Below, piece after piece: positions 50,938 through 60,036 of a stretch of 64,000 nucleotides of DNA. Each line of letters starts with the position of its first letter. Position 1 is the stretch's first letter. The position numbers were made by a program, and so were the translations under genes. The stretch is from Oceaniferula flava (lineage in GTDB: Bacteria; Verrucomicrobiota; Verrucomicrobiia; Verrucomicrobiales; Akkermansiaceae), in contig NZ_JAFBGL010000013.1 of assembly GCF_016811075.1 (NCBI RefSeq), forward strand, positions 16,810-80,809. The letters are read 5' to 3'. Under the pieces are notes generated by a model. It was not told where the DNA came from. It searched no databases and worked only from the letters and a program-made list of their open reading frames with translations.

Positions 50938-53070
50938 CTACAGCGTCTGTGGGATCTTCTCGAGGATGTAGCACTCGATGACATCGCCCTCTTCGTATTC
51001 GTCGAAGCTACCGAGACGGATACCACACTCGATACCTGTCTTGACCTCATCGACCTCATCCATGTGGCGACGGAGAGTAGACATCTTGCCATCGAAGACT
51101 GGAACCTTGCCGCGCAGCACACGAGCGTGAGCGGTGCGGGAAACTTTACCATCCTTGATGATACAACCTGCGGCGCGACCTTTGCGGACCTTGAACACCT
51201 GCTTGACGTCGGCGTGACCGATGATGGTTTCGCGGGTGATCGGATCGAGCAGACCGAGCATGGCTTCCTCCACGGTATCGAGAAGTTCGTAAACGACGGA
51301 GAACAGCTTGATCTGCACACCTTCGCTCTTGGCAGCCTTTACTGCCTTCGCTTCCACCTTGGTGTTGAAGCCTAACACAACCGCTCCGGAGGAACTGGCC
51401 ATGAGGATGTCACTTTCGGTGATGGCACCGGCAGCGGAGCTGATGAAGCGGGGCTCCACCTTGTCGCTCTTGATATCGTTGACGGCGTTTTCGATCGCCT
51501 GCACGGAACCTTGCACATCGCCTTTGAGGATGATGTTGAGCTGAGCTTTGTTATCGCCCTGAACCATGGACATCAGATCCTCCATGCGGCTCATCTTAGG
51601 ACGTTGCAGACGGTCATTGCGTTTGGCTTGCAAACGCTCTTCGGAAAGTTTCTTCGAAGCCTTCTCGGTTTTCATCTGAACCAGTTCATCACCAACGTGA
51701 GGCAGTTCAGCGAAGCCGATGACCTCCACAGGGATGGCAGGGCCAGCTTCTTTCACAGGCTCGCCGAGATCGTTAAACATGCTCTTCACCTTGCCGGCAT
51801 AAGGACCGCAGATGAATGGCATTCCCGTTTTCAGGGTGCCGGCGCGGACGATGACCGTGGCGGTGGGTCCCTTACCGGGCTGAACGCTCGCTTCGATGAC
51901 GGCGGCACGGGCGTTGGCACGTGGGTTGGCTTTCAACTCCAGCACTTCTGCCTGCAGAGCCATGAGCTCAAGCAAATCTTCCATTCCCTGACCAGTGACG
52001 GCGGAAACTTCCACACATTCGGTCTCTCCGCCGAAGTCAACAGGCTGCAAGCCGTGCTCCATCAGCTGAGTTTTCACACGCATCGGGTCGGCACCAGGCA
52101 TGTCGCACTTGTTAATGGCAACGATGATGGTTTTCTCCGATTTCTTCGCATGCTCAATCGCCTCCTTGGTCTGAGGCATGATGCCATCATCGGCGGCAAT
52201 CACGAGCACCACGATATCGGTGACGTCGGCGCCACGGGCGCGCATTTCGGTGAAAATCGAGTGACCTGGGGTATCGATAAAACTGATCGGGTGGCCGTGG
52301 TGGTCGACGTGGTAAGCACCGATGTGCTGGGTGATTCCACCTGCCTCGCCCTTGGTCACGCGGCTTTTGCGCACGTAGTCCAGAAGCGATGTCTTGCCGT
52401 GATCAACGTGACCCATGAAGGTAATGATCGGGGCACGGTATTCGAGTTTTTCCTCTGGCTCGTGTTCCACGGCCTTCGGCTCTTTGACTTTTTTCTTCTC
52501 CTTGTGAACACCGCCACCTTTCTCACGCTTCTCGCGCTCGAACACAAAGCCGTGCATCTCACAAAGTTTCTCAGCAATCTCAGGTTCGATCGCTTGATGA
52601 GGAGCCACGAAGACTTCGAGCTTGATGAGGTCCGCCATCAACTGGAAGGACTTCAGCTCCATCAGATCGGCGAGATCACTGACGACGATCGGAGGTTTGA
52701 TCGTGATGACCTTGCCTTCTTTCACCTCGGCCACTTTTTCCTGGTCGTCGGAACCAGCGTCAGCCCCGGAGGACTCGGCACCAGCTGCGGACTTGGAAGC
52801 AGCGAACTCGTCGACAGGATCGAGGATCTTGGAAATGGTCGGCATCTGCTTGTGCAAACCGCCTTTTTTCTTAATGACCGAAGTTTTCTTCTTCGTGCCT
52901 TCGTCTTCAAAAATATCCAGAGCTTCCTTTTTCTGATCATCCACGCTTTTCACCTTGGACGCCTCTTCGATACGCTGGCGCTCTCTACGAGAGATCTTCT
53001 TCCCAGGATTGTCATCGATGAGATTAAGAACGTCTTTGGATTTTTTCGGTTTATCGCTGGAATCTGCCAT
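50938..53070 (-). CDS. infB: Translation initiation factor IF-2
   Basis: 710 aa, at the short end for IF-2. The charged N-terminal part (about 1-205) contains lysine-rich segments and a small IF-2 N-terminal-type helical region (DLMELKSFQLMADLIKLEVF). G domain: GHVDHGKTS (near 216), DTPGHSIF and NKCD, followed by domains II to IV with the C-terminal fMet-tRNA binding region. GTPase that places fMet-tRNA on the 30S subunit. Middle gene of the operon. Confidence 0.96.
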   Translation of the reverse strand: MADSSDKPKKSKDVLNLIDDNPGKKISRRERQRIEEASKVKSVDDQKKEALDIFEDEGTKKKTSVIKKKGGLHKQMPTISKILDPVDEFAASKSAAGAESSGADAGSDDQEKVAEVKEGKVITIKPPIVVSDLADLMELKSFQLMADLIKLEVFVAPHQAIEPEIAEKLCEMHGFVFEREKREKGGGVHKEKKKVKEPKAVEHEPEEKLEYRAPIITFMGHVDHGKTSLLDYVRKSRVTKGEAGGITQHIGAYHVDHHGHPISFIDTPGHSIFTEMRARGADVTDIVVLVIAADDGIMPQTKEAIEHAKKSEKTIIVAINKCDMPGADPMRVKTQLMEHGLQPVDFGGETECVEVSAVTGQGMEDLLELMALQAEVLELKANPRANARAAVIEASVQPGKGPTATVIVRAGTLKTGMPFICGPYAGKVKSMFNDLGEPVKEAGPAIPVEVIGFAELPHVGDELVQMKTEKASKKLSEERLQAKRNDRLQRPKMSRMEDLMSMVQGDNKAQLNIILKGDVQGSVQAIENAVNDIKSDKVEPRFISSAAGAITESDILMASSSGAVVLGFNTKVEAKAVKAAKSEGVQIKLFSVVYELLDTVEEAMLGLLDPITRETIIGHADVKQVFKVRKGRAAGCIIKDGKVSRTAHARVLRGKVPVFDGKMSTLRRHMDEVDEVKTGIECGIRLGSFDEYEEGDVIECYILEKIPQTL

Positions 53071-53178
53071 GCTGGGTATTTATTGGGTAGGAAGGGTGTT
53101 TTTTAAAGGATTGGATAAGGACTCTGAAGTCCTGCTGTTTTTAGATTTAATAACCTGTCTTGGAGGGAGGTGCAATGC

Positions 53179-54486
53179 TTAGGCATCTGCTTTTTCCTCA
53201 CTTGCTGCTTCGTCAGTGGTCGCAGGTGCTGCGTCTTCTACCACCACTTTGCTCAGGATGGTTTCGGCTTCACCTTCGGAAACCTCGAGAGCGGCAGCAA
53301 TGTATTCGGCTGGCATCTGGGCCACAAGCTCGGCGGTAGCACCACCGGCGCGGAAAAGTTTTTCGGCCATCGCGGCATCGAGACCAAGTTGATCAGCCAG
53401 AGAGGATGCGGCATCACCGACACGGGCTTCGAATTGCTCGTGCTGGGTTTCGTCCTTGCTGACCTGGACATCCCAGCCCATCAGCTTCGCAGTCAGACGG
53501 GCATTTTGGCCACGACGACCGATGGCCTTGCTGAGTTCCTCCTCATCAACGGTGACGGAAACCACCTTGTTCTCTTTATCGAGTTTGATGGTGCGGATGT
53601 TAGCCGGCTTGAGAGCATCGGCCACGAAGGTTGCAGGATCGTCCGACCAGCGGATGATGTCGACTTTTTCGTTATTGAGTTCGCGAACGATGTTTTTCAC
53701 GCGGGCTCCACGGAGACCGACACAAGCGCCGACGGGATCGACTTTTTCATCGTTACTGCCAACGGCCACCTTGGTGCGGTAACCGGCTTCACGGGCAATA
53801 CCGCGAAGTTCCACGGTGTTGTCGGCGATTTCTGCGACTTCGGATTCGAACAAGCGACGCACGAAGTTCGGGTGACTCCGGGAAAGAATGATTTCAGGTC
53901 CGCGAGCTTCGTTTTCGACAGCCACCACGTAGACACGGATGCGGTCGCCCACATTGTAGTCCTCAGTGACCACACGCTCACGCGATGGGATGCGACCTTC
54001 AAACTTGCCAAGATCGATGAGCACATCGCTTTTCTCAAAACGACGCACCGTGCCACTAACGATATCGCCGGCACGATCCTTGAACTCGTCATAGATCATT
54101 TCCTTCTCAGCCATGCGCAGGCGCTGCATCATGGTCTGCTTAGCAGTCTGGGTAGCAATGCGGCCGAAGTTCTTGGGAGTGACGTTGAAATCAACGGTGT
54201 CACCCAGCTCGGCATCCGGCTTGCTCTTCTGTGCCAGAGAAAGAGGCACTTCGTTAAACTTATCGACGTAATCGTCATCGGCCACCACTTCCAGCCCCGC
54301 GAAGATCACGGTGTCGCCTTTTTTGGTATCCACATCGGCACGAATCTTTTCGATGGCATCGGCTCCCGGAACCATCTTGCGATAGGCGGAAATAAAGGCG
54401 AACTCGAGCGCAGCAAGGACCTTGTCGCGGTCGATGCCCTTTTCTTTCTCGTAGTAGTCAATGAGAGCGACGATGTCGTTGGTCAT
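53179..54486 (-). CDS. nusA: Transcription termination/antitermination factor NusA
   Basis: 435 aa. N-terminal RNA polymerase-binding domain, S1 domain (GDIVSGTVRRFEKSDVLIDLG), and two KH domains (DPVGACVGLRGARVKNIVRELNNEKVDIIRWSDD, then KAIGRRGQNARLTAKLMGWDV), with a C-terminal acidic helical extension holding a helix-hairpin-type repeat. Modulates pausing and termination. First gene of the operon, preceded by a leader with terminator-like hairpins, which fits NusA self-regulation. Confidence 0.95.
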   Translation of the reverse strand: MTNDIVALIDYYEKEKGIDRDKVLAALEFAFISAYRKMVPGADAIEKIRADVDTKKGDTVIFAGLEVVADDDYVDKFNEVPLSLAQKSKPDAELGDTVDFNVTPKNFGRIATQTAKQTMMQRLRMAEKEMIYDEFKDRAGDIVSGTVRRFEKSDVLIDLGKFEGRIPSRERVVTEDYNVGDRIRVYVVAVENEARGPEIILSRSHPNFVRRLFESEVAEIADNTVELRGIAREAGYRTKVAVGSNDEKVDPVGACVGLRGARVKNIVRELNNEKVDIIRWSDDPATFVADALKPANIRTIKLDKENKVVSVTVDEEELSKAIGRRGQNARLTAKLMGWDVQVSKDETQHEQFEARVGDAASSLADQLGLDAAMAEKLFRAGGATAELVAQMPAEYIAAALEVSEGEAETILSKVVVEDAAPATTDEAASEEKADA

Positions 54487-54520
54487 GGCTTGTTTCTGGC
54501 AGTGATTGGATGTTAGTCTG

Positions 54521-54550
54521 AAAAAAGTGAATCTCGATTCGATGATTCAC
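54521..54550 (-). terminator. Terminator-like hairpin in the nusA leader (proximal)
   Basis: On the minus strand GTGAATC (54550-54544) pairs with GATTCAC (54533-54527), enclosing a TCG/CGA extension with one bulge and an AAT loop, then six T at 54526-54521. It lies only about 35 bases before the nusA ATG, so it can act only on leader transcripts: an attenuator. Confidence 0.65.
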
Positions 54551-54591
54551 TCGGAAAGGGAGCTCCCCTTGGAGGTGTTACCCTGAGACAC

Positions 54592-54615
54592 AAAAGAGTG
54601 GGTCAGATGACCCAC
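54592..54615 (-). terminator. Hairpin in the nusA leader (distal)
   Basis: GTGGGTCA/TGACCCAC forms an 8-bp stem with a 2-base loop (54598-54615), followed on the minus strand by TCTTTTG. A second possible attenuator, weaker because the tight loop and the interrupted T run are unfavourable. Confidence 0.45.
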
Positions 54616-54646
54616 CCCCGAGCGTTCGTAGAGCTGATGCGGCAGA

Positions 54647-54675
54647 GCCATAGATGCTTATCGGCGCTCTGACAA
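54647..54675 (-). promoter_or_regulatory. Possible promoter of nusA-infB-rbfA
   Basis: On the minus strand TTGTCA (54675-54670), 17-base spacer, TATGGC (54652-54647). This would give a leader of about 150 bases containing both hairpins. Boxes are moderate only. Confidence 0.35.
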
Positions 54676-54813
54676 GTAGAATCTATTTCTTTCTCCCCGC
54701 CGAACTCGAAAATCGTCTCGTCCGCCCAAAAAAAATAATTTCCCCAGATCACTCATTTTCAACAGGTCAGAAACAATGCCGGAAAAAATAATGCATTTCA
54801 GGCAAAATAAATC

Positions 54814-54841
54814 TTGCGAAATCTCAGCGTGTACGTATTTT
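54814..54841 (+). promoter_or_regulatory. Possible promoter of tRNA-Lys
   Basis: TTGCGA (54814-54819), 16-base spacer, TATTTT (54836-54841), 48 bases before the tRNA. Plausible spacing, moderate boxes. Confidence 0.35.
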
Positions 54842-54889
54842 GCCGCCGCCGAGCGGCCCGAACGGGAAGCAAAGCACAAACCCAACAAA

Positions 54890-54962
54890 GCGCAGATAGC
54901 TCAGTTGGTAGAGCAGTTGGCTTTTAACCAATTGGTCCTGGGTTCGAGTCCCAGTCTGCGTA
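54890..54962 (+). tRNA. tRNA-Lys (anticodon TTT)
   Basis: Cloverleaf by eye: acceptor GCGCAGA (54890-54896) with TCTGCGT (54955-54961), D arm AGCTCAGTTGGTAGAGC, anticodon loop CTTTTAA giving TTT, T arm CTGGG-TTCGAGT-CCCAG, discriminator A. CCA is not encoded, unlike the tRNA-Arg in this window. Followed 7 bases later by a strong terminator, so it is a single-tRNA unit divergent from nusA. Confidence 0.96.
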
Positions 54963-54969
54963 CTTTATG

Positions 54970-55008
54970 AAAGCCCTTGAGCAACCCGCTCAAGGGCTTT
55001 CTCCTTTT
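54970..55008 (+). terminator. Rho-independent terminator of tRNA-Lys
   Basis: AAAGCCCTTGAGC (54970-54982) pairs with GCTCAAGGGCTTT (54988-55000), a perfect 13-bp stem with loop AACCC, followed by CTCCTTTT. Confidence 0.93.
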
Positions 55009-55217
55009 AACGCCTCAGCCCCCGCTTCTTAGGCCATACAGGGAGCCGATTTGAAGAGGGCCTGGCATGCCCCCACCCTACCGCCCAGCGGTCGATGGCA
55101 GAGGTAGCTGACGCATGAAACCAAGCAGACAGCTCGGAAGCCCGACATCAGATCACTTTGGTGAAATGAATGGATGCCCAACGAGGTATGCTTATCATTA
55201 AACCTCCTTTGTCGTTG

Positions 55218-57554
55218 ATGATTCCATTCCCCAAGCTTCCACCGGCCCTGCTCGCCGGTTGCATGACACTCCTGCCCACGGTGCTCAGCGCGGAAGACTC
55301 CACACAGGCGCTGACTTACCAGCAGGACATTCAGCCACTGCTCAAGGAGTATTGCTACCGCTGTCACGGCGAAGGCAAGAAACTCAAGGCCGACTTAGAT
55401 CTGACGCCTTACCAATCGCCCCAATCGATTTTCAAAGATCGCAAGCTCTGGCTGGAGGTGCTGGAGCAAATTCGCAGCGAGGAAATGCCGACCAAAGACC
55501 CACTGCCAAGCGCCAAGGAGCGGGCCGCACTGGTGAGCTGGCTGGACAAGGAGCTGAACTCAATCGATTGGACCAAGGTGAAAAATGCCGGGCATGTCAC
55601 CATCCCCCGCCTGACGAAGACGGAATACAATAACACCATGCGCGACCTGCTCGGCGCCGATTTTCAGCCGGGGTATATTTTCACTGATGACGGCGAAGGA
55701 AACAGCGGCTTCACCACCGATCGCGACAACCTCTTCATGACGCCGACCACCATCGAGAAATACTTCACCGCCGCTGAAGGAGCTCTCGAGGCATTGACCT
55801 CGGACACACTCGAACCGGCGAACATCCATCTGGAGAGCGAGGCGATGTTCATGACCGAATCCAAAGTGCCCACCGGCACTTACGCCGATGGCAAACTACA
55901 CGGTTACCAGCTGAGAGTTGGCCAAATGACGCTCTACAACGCCATCGAAATCCCAGTGAATGGAAGGTATCGTATTAAAGTGCGCGGTTTTAGCTCGGTG
56001 ACGAAGCGCGGCATTGCCCGCATGCGGATCAACGATCAGCCGAAGGGAGATTTCCACTTCACCGACGAATCCCCATCGGTCCAGACCATCGAAGTCTTCC
56101 TGCCCAAGGGGTCGCATCAGATCGCCTTCAACATGGTGCCTCAGCGGAAACCGAAGGGTAAAAAACGCATCAAATTTGCCGGGGCTGTGGCTATCGATTG
56201 GGTCAAGATTCAGGGGCCGGCAAGTCTCGGAAAAGCTAAGGACGCCTCGCTGGTGTATCATGTGCAACCCGGCGATCAACTCAGCGAGGACCAGGCGGCT
56301 CAACGAATTATCACACGCTTCGTCCAACGCGCCGCACGCCGCCCGATCAGCGGTGCGGTTGCCAACAAGTATTACGGCATCTACCAGCACGCCAAGACCA
56401 AGGGTGAGAGCTACCGAGGAGCGGTCAATCTGGCACTCACGGCGGTTCTCGTCTCGCCCCATTTCCTCTACCGCAACGAACTGGCACCGGCCGACGCGCG
56501 TGACGGAGAATTCCAGCTCGACCATTACCAGATTGCGTCGCGGCTTTCCTATTTCCTGTGGATGTCGATGCCTGACGACGAGCTCTTTGAACTCGCTGAA
56601 AAGAAACAGCTCCACGATCCGCAAGTGCTCCGTCAGCAAGTTAGAAGGATGATCAAGAACCCCAAATCCAGAGCCTTCAGCAACGCCTTTCTCGGTCAAT
56701 GGCTGGGGTTCAACTCCCTTGGCGAGAGCGTCATTCCCGACAGCCAAATCTTCCCGGAATTCAACACCGCTCTGGCCACAGCGATGAAACAGGAAACCGT
56801 GCTGACCTTCGAACATCTACTGAAGAATGGCAACAGCCTGCTGACACTGCTCGACACGCGCGCCACCTACCTCAATGACGATCTGGCCAAGCTCTATGGC
56901 ATCGAGGGCGTTCAAGGTAGCCACATGCGGCCGGTGAACCTGAGCGATCGCCATCGTGGCGGCCTGCTCGGTATGGCCAGCGTGCTCACCGCGACCTCCA
57001 CACCCACTCGCACCAGCCCGGTGCTGCGTGGCGTCTGGGTGGCGGAGACCCTCTTGGGAGACCACATCCCCGAGGCCCCTGCCGATGTGCCGGAGCTCGC
57101 TGACAATGCCGGGCTGAACGGCAAACTCACCCTGCGTCAGGAGCTGGAACAGCATCGCAAACAAGAGCAGTGCGCCAGCTGCCACGATCAGATCGATCCG
57201 ATTGGCTTCGGTCTGGAAAACTTCGACGCCATTGGCCGCTTTCGCAGAAAAGAAACCGGCGGCCAGCCGATCGACAGCTCAGGCGAGCTCGACGGATTCC
57301 AGTTCGACGGTGCCGCCGAGCTCAAAGCCTGGCTGGTCAAAGAGCGCAAGGAACCATTCATTCGCAACCTCTCCGAACAAATGTTAGCCTTCGCTCTTGG
57401 GCGACAGGTGGAAACCTACGACGAAGCTCCACTGCGCCGGATCACCGGCGCGCTCGAAAAGAACAATTACAACGCCATGACCCTGATCGAGGAAATCGTG
57501 TTGAGTTACCCCTTCCTCCACAAAAACAACAAGCCAGAAAGCACCGAACAATGA
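55218..57554 (+). CDS. Exported heme-c DUF1592 protein (PSCyt1-DUF1587-DUF1595-DUF1592-DUF1588-DUF1585)
   Basis: 778 aa from the ATG at 55218, which places the hydrophobic MIPFPKLPPALLAGCMTLL signal first; farther upstream starts exist. Order: CYRCHG (c-type heme motif of PSCyt1, near 50), DUF1587 region PRLTKTEYNNTMRDLLG, a beta-sandwich, the DUF1595/1592 helical part (ISRLSYFLWMSMPDDELFELA, FLGQWLGFNSLGE), DUF1588 with a second CxxCH (QCASCHDQIDPIGFGLENFDAIGRFR), and the DUF1585 C-terminus. Typical of Planctomycetes and Verrucomicrobia; exact role unknown. Overlaps the DUF1552 gene by ATGA. Confidence 0.9.
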   Translation: MIPFPKLPPALLAGCMTLLPTVLSAEDSTQALTYQQDIQPLLKEYCYRCHGEGKKLKADLDLTPYQSPQSIFKDRKLWLEVLEQIRSEEMPTKDPLPSAKERAALVSWLDKELNSIDWTKVKNAGHVTIPRLTKTEYNNTMRDLLGADFQPGYIFTDDGEGNSGFTTDRDNLFMTPTTIEKYFTAAEGALEALTSDTLEPANIHLESEAMFMTESKVPTGTYADGKLHGYQLRVGQMTLYNAIEIPVNGRYRIKVRGFSSVTKRGIARMRINDQPKGDFHFTDESPSVQTIEVFLPKGSHQIAFNMVPQRKPKGKKRIKFAGAVAIDWVKIQGPASLGKAKDASLVYHVQPGDQLSEDQAAQRIITRFVQRAARRPISGAVANKYYGIYQHAKTKGESYRGAVNLALTAVLVSPHFLYRNELAPADARDGEFQLDHYQIASRLSYFLWMSMPDDELFELAEKKQLHDPQVLRQQVRRMIKNPKSRAFSNAFLGQWLGFNSLGESVIPDSQIFPEFNTALATAMKQETVLTFEHLLKNGNSLLTLLDTRATYLNDDLAKLYGIEGVQGSHMRPVNLSDRHRGGLLGMASVLTATSTPTRTSPVLRGVWVAETLLGDHIPEAPADVPELADNAGLNGKLTLRQELEQHRKQEQCASCHDQIDPIGFGLENFDAIGRFRRKETGGQPIDSSGELDGFQFDGAAELKAWLVKERKEPFIRNLSEQMLAFALGRQVETYDEAPLRRITGALEKNNYNAMTLIEEIVLSYPFLHKNNKPESTEQ

Positions 57555-58870
57555 ACAAACCTTGGATGATCTCAAGACGACGTATGCTGCGAGGCATGGG
57601 TGCAATGATTGCACTTCCCCAGCTGGAAATCATGGCTGCTGTTAGCGGCAAAGGCTCTACGGAAAAAAAGCCCCCGCTGCGATACCTCAGCGTGTTTCAG
57701 CCCAATGGCGTTTACCCCAAGGCGTGGGACGTCAAAGGCACGGGAGCCAACTATCAGCTCTCCCCCATCCTCGCACCACTCAAGGAGCTGCGCGATGAGT
57801 TCATGGTGGTCTCCGGACTGAACAACACCGTGGGCGGAGACCACGTCCAAATGACCTCCGCTTTCCTCACCGGAGTGAACATCAAGAACGGTAAAGCGGC
57901 GATGTCCATCGACCAGCAAATCGCCAAAAAGATCGGCGGCAACACCGCTTATGAATCCCTGGTGTTAGGCACCGAGCCACCGCGTCAAGGCAGTGTGCGA
58001 GGCAATGCCATTTCCATCGCCAGCACCGTCTCGTGGAGCTCACCTACAACGCGAATTTCTCCCGAGATCAACCCGCGGGTGGCATTCGATCGCTTGTTTA
58101 GAAACAAAACAGGAGCCGAAGCCGTGCGCCGAGCGGAACTACGCCAGAGCGTGGTGGACCTGGTGCTCGAGGACGCCAAGGCCATCCGCAGAAAGGCCAG
58201 CTCCTTGGATCAGCAAAAGCTCGATGAGTATCTCGAAAGCGTGCGCTCTGTGGAAGTGCAGCTGGAACGGGTGACCGACCCCAAGCAGGCCGACTGGACA
58301 CCGCACAGCGTGCCCAGCGAACGCGATCTCGCCGCGCCACCGATGGGAATCCCCCGCGAGCGTGATGTTCACTTGCGCTTGATGATGGATCTCATGGTGC
58401 TGGCGCTGTGGACCGATACCACACGCGTCTGCACTCTGATGACGGCGCATGGTTTCAGTCGACAGAACTTCAGCTTCATTGATGGAGTCACCGGCGACCA
58501 CCACGGCATCTCCCACCACAAAGAACGGCAGGAAGCGGTGACCCAATACACCCACGTCAGTCGCTGGTATGTCGAGCAATTTGGCTACTTGATCAATCGC
58601 TTGAAATCCATCGATGAAGGTGGCTCCAATCTTCTCGACAACTCCATCGTCTTCTACGGCTCTGCCATGAAAGATGGCAATGGCCACAAGAAAAACGACC
58701 TCCCCGTGCTCCTTGCCGGAGGCGGCCAAGGACAGCTAAAACAAGGCCGACACGTCAAACTGCCAGCCCAACCCCTATCCAATCTGCATTACACGATTGG
58801 TCAGAAGTTTGGCATCCAGAGCCCTGACTTCAATGGCACCCAGAGCAAGACCATCCAAGCTCTGGGTTAG
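57551..58870 (+). CDS. DUF1552 protein with twin-arginine signal
   Basis: 439 aa from the ATG at 57551; the open frame extends upstream but only shadows the preceding gene. N-terminus SRRRMLRGMGAMIALPQLE is a TAT signal, pointing to a folded periplasmic protein. The body matches DUF1552, the regular partner of DUF1592 proteins (LRYLSVFQPNGVYPKAW, LVVSGLNN-type, VSGLNNTVGGDHVQMTSAFLTGV, NSIVFYGSAMKDGNGH), a sulfatase/alkaline-phosphatase-like fold. Translationally coupled to the DUF1592 gene. Substrate unknown. Confidence 0.92.
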   Translation: MNKPWMISRRRMLRGMGAMIALPQLEIMAAVSGKGSTEKKPPLRYLSVFQPNGVYPKAWDVKGTGANYQLSPILAPLKELRDEFMVVSGLNNTVGGDHVQMTSAFLTGVNIKNGKAAMSIDQQIAKKIGGNTAYESLVLGTEPPRQGSVRGNAISIASTVSWSSPTTRISPEINPRVAFDRLFRNKTGAEAVRRAELRQSVVDLVLEDAKAIRRKASSLDQQKLDEYLESVRSVEVQLERVTDPKQADWTPHSVPSERDLAAPPMGIPRERDVHLRLMMDLMVLALWTDTTRVCTLMTAHGFSRQNFSFIDGVTGDHHGISHHKERQEAVTQYTHVSRWYVEQFGYLINRLKSIDEGGSNLLDNSIVFYGSAMKDGNGHKKNDLPVLLAGGGQGQLKQGRHVKLPAQPLSNLHYTIGQKFGIQSPDFNGTQSKTIQALG

Positions 58871-58882
58871 GAGTCGCTGCGC

Positions 58883-60010
58883 TTAGGAATGAAATGAGCG
58901 GGCGTTACTGAGACGTTTAACGAACGCCTCCATCTTCTCCTTCTGCTCCTCCAGCTTCTCCACAAGTTTGAGCTGCGTGCGGGCGCGATCGAGGTTGTGC
59001 TGATCGCGATGGGTCTTGAAATAGACATCCCCCTCGAGGTGGTCGGTTAGGAAACGGATCCCTGTTTCCAGAGAAATCAGCTTTCCGGCGAAGGCTAGGT
59101 TTTCGATTTCGGCTTTGCACAGGCAGTCACAGGAATCCATGTATCCCTCAGCCAAAGCCTCGAACATCGGCATCCGCATTTCGACCTTGGAGAGGTCTTG
59201 TTCGTCCTCAGCGGCGGGACTAACAGCCGTGCGCACCATGTCGCCAAAGTCGTAAAGCGACAGGCCGGGCATCACGGTATCGAGATCAATCACGCAGACA
59301 GCTTCGTCGGTTTCGATATCGATCATCACATTGTTGATCTTGGTATCGTTGTGGGTGATCCGTTCGGGCAGCACACCGGCGTCTTTCAGATCGAGCAGTT
59401 TGGAGACGATATTTTCGCGCGATTTGATGAAATTAATCTCCTCTTGCGCACCGGCAACGCGGCCGTGTGTGTCCTGGGCGATTACCTCCATCAGGCGGGC
59501 GTAGCGTTTTGGCGTATTATGGAAATCAGGGATTGTTTCCTTGATGTCCTCCACGGGAATATCGCTGACCAGATCTTGAAACGAGCCAAAGGCGTGAGCC
59601 GCCTGATAGGCTTGACGGGTGTTCTCCACGATGTCGTAGGTCCGGCAACCTTCGATGAAGTTATAACAGCGCCAGATGCCACCACCTTCGCCGGTGGCAT
59701 AAAAGCGACCACCGCGGGCCGGGTAAAGGTTCAGCGTCTGACCGCCGATGTCTTTCTTCACCCGCATCACCTTCCAGTTGATGTGTCGGGTCACCATTTC
59801 CACATTGCGCATCACCGCCAGAGGGTCCTTGAAGACGTTCTCGTTGATGCGTTGAAAAATGTAACGACCAATGCGTCCGTCCGACTTCTTGAAGCTGGCC
59901 ATGTAGGTCGAGTTGATGTGACCACTGTCCACCTCCTCACCAGTTAGGAACTCACCGGCGATGGCGAACTCGTTGGCAATTTCTTCAATATGGCTGTCGT
60001 TTTCTATCAT
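58883..60010 (-). CDS. Aminoglycoside phosphotransferase-fold kinase, NahK-like
   Basis: 375 aa. Kinase signatures: catalytic loop ITHNDTKINNVMID and metal loop VCVIDLDTVMPG, with an N-terminal VDSGHINSTYMASF nucleotide-binding segment. The closest pattern is N-acetylhexosamine 1-kinase, which phosphorylates GlcNAc/GalNAc at C1; other sugar or small-molecule kinases share the fold. It starts 26 bp after the low-molecular-weight phosphatase gene on the same strand. Convergent with the DUF1552 gene. Confidence 0.8.
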   Translation of the reverse strand: MIENDSHIEEIANEFAIAGEFLTGEEVDSGHINSTYMASFKKSDGRIGRYIFQRINENVFKDPLAVMRNVEMVTRHINWKVMRVKKDIGGQTLNLYPARGGRFYATGEGGGIWRCYNFIEGCRTYDIVENTRQAYQAAHAFGSFQDLVSDIPVEDIKETIPDFHNTPKRYARLMEVIAQDTHGRVAGAQEEINFIKSRENIVSKLLDLKDAGVLPERITHNDTKINNVMIDIETDEAVCVIDLDTVMPGLSLYDFGDMVRTAVSPAAEDEQDLSKVEMRMPMFEALAEGYMDSCDCLCKAEIENLAFAGKLISLETGIRFLTDHLEGDVYFKTHRDQHNLDRARTQLKLVEKLEEQKEKMEAFVKRLSNARSFHS

Positions 60011-60036
60011 GTTGGGAATAGGGAAAGGGAAATCGA

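Noticed and set aside
51511..53106. Plus-strand open frame of 531 codons antisense to infB.
   Set aside because: It mirrors the codon structure of infB on the other strand, has no family features, and the infB reading is certain.
53170..54516. Plus-strand open frame of 448 codons antisense to nusA.
   Set aside because: Shadow of nusA on the other strand; Phe/His-rich composition typical of a reverse frame.
55896..56816. Minus-strand 306-codon open frame inside the DUF1592 gene.
   Set aside because: Antisense shadow; no family features and the plus-strand protein is well supported.
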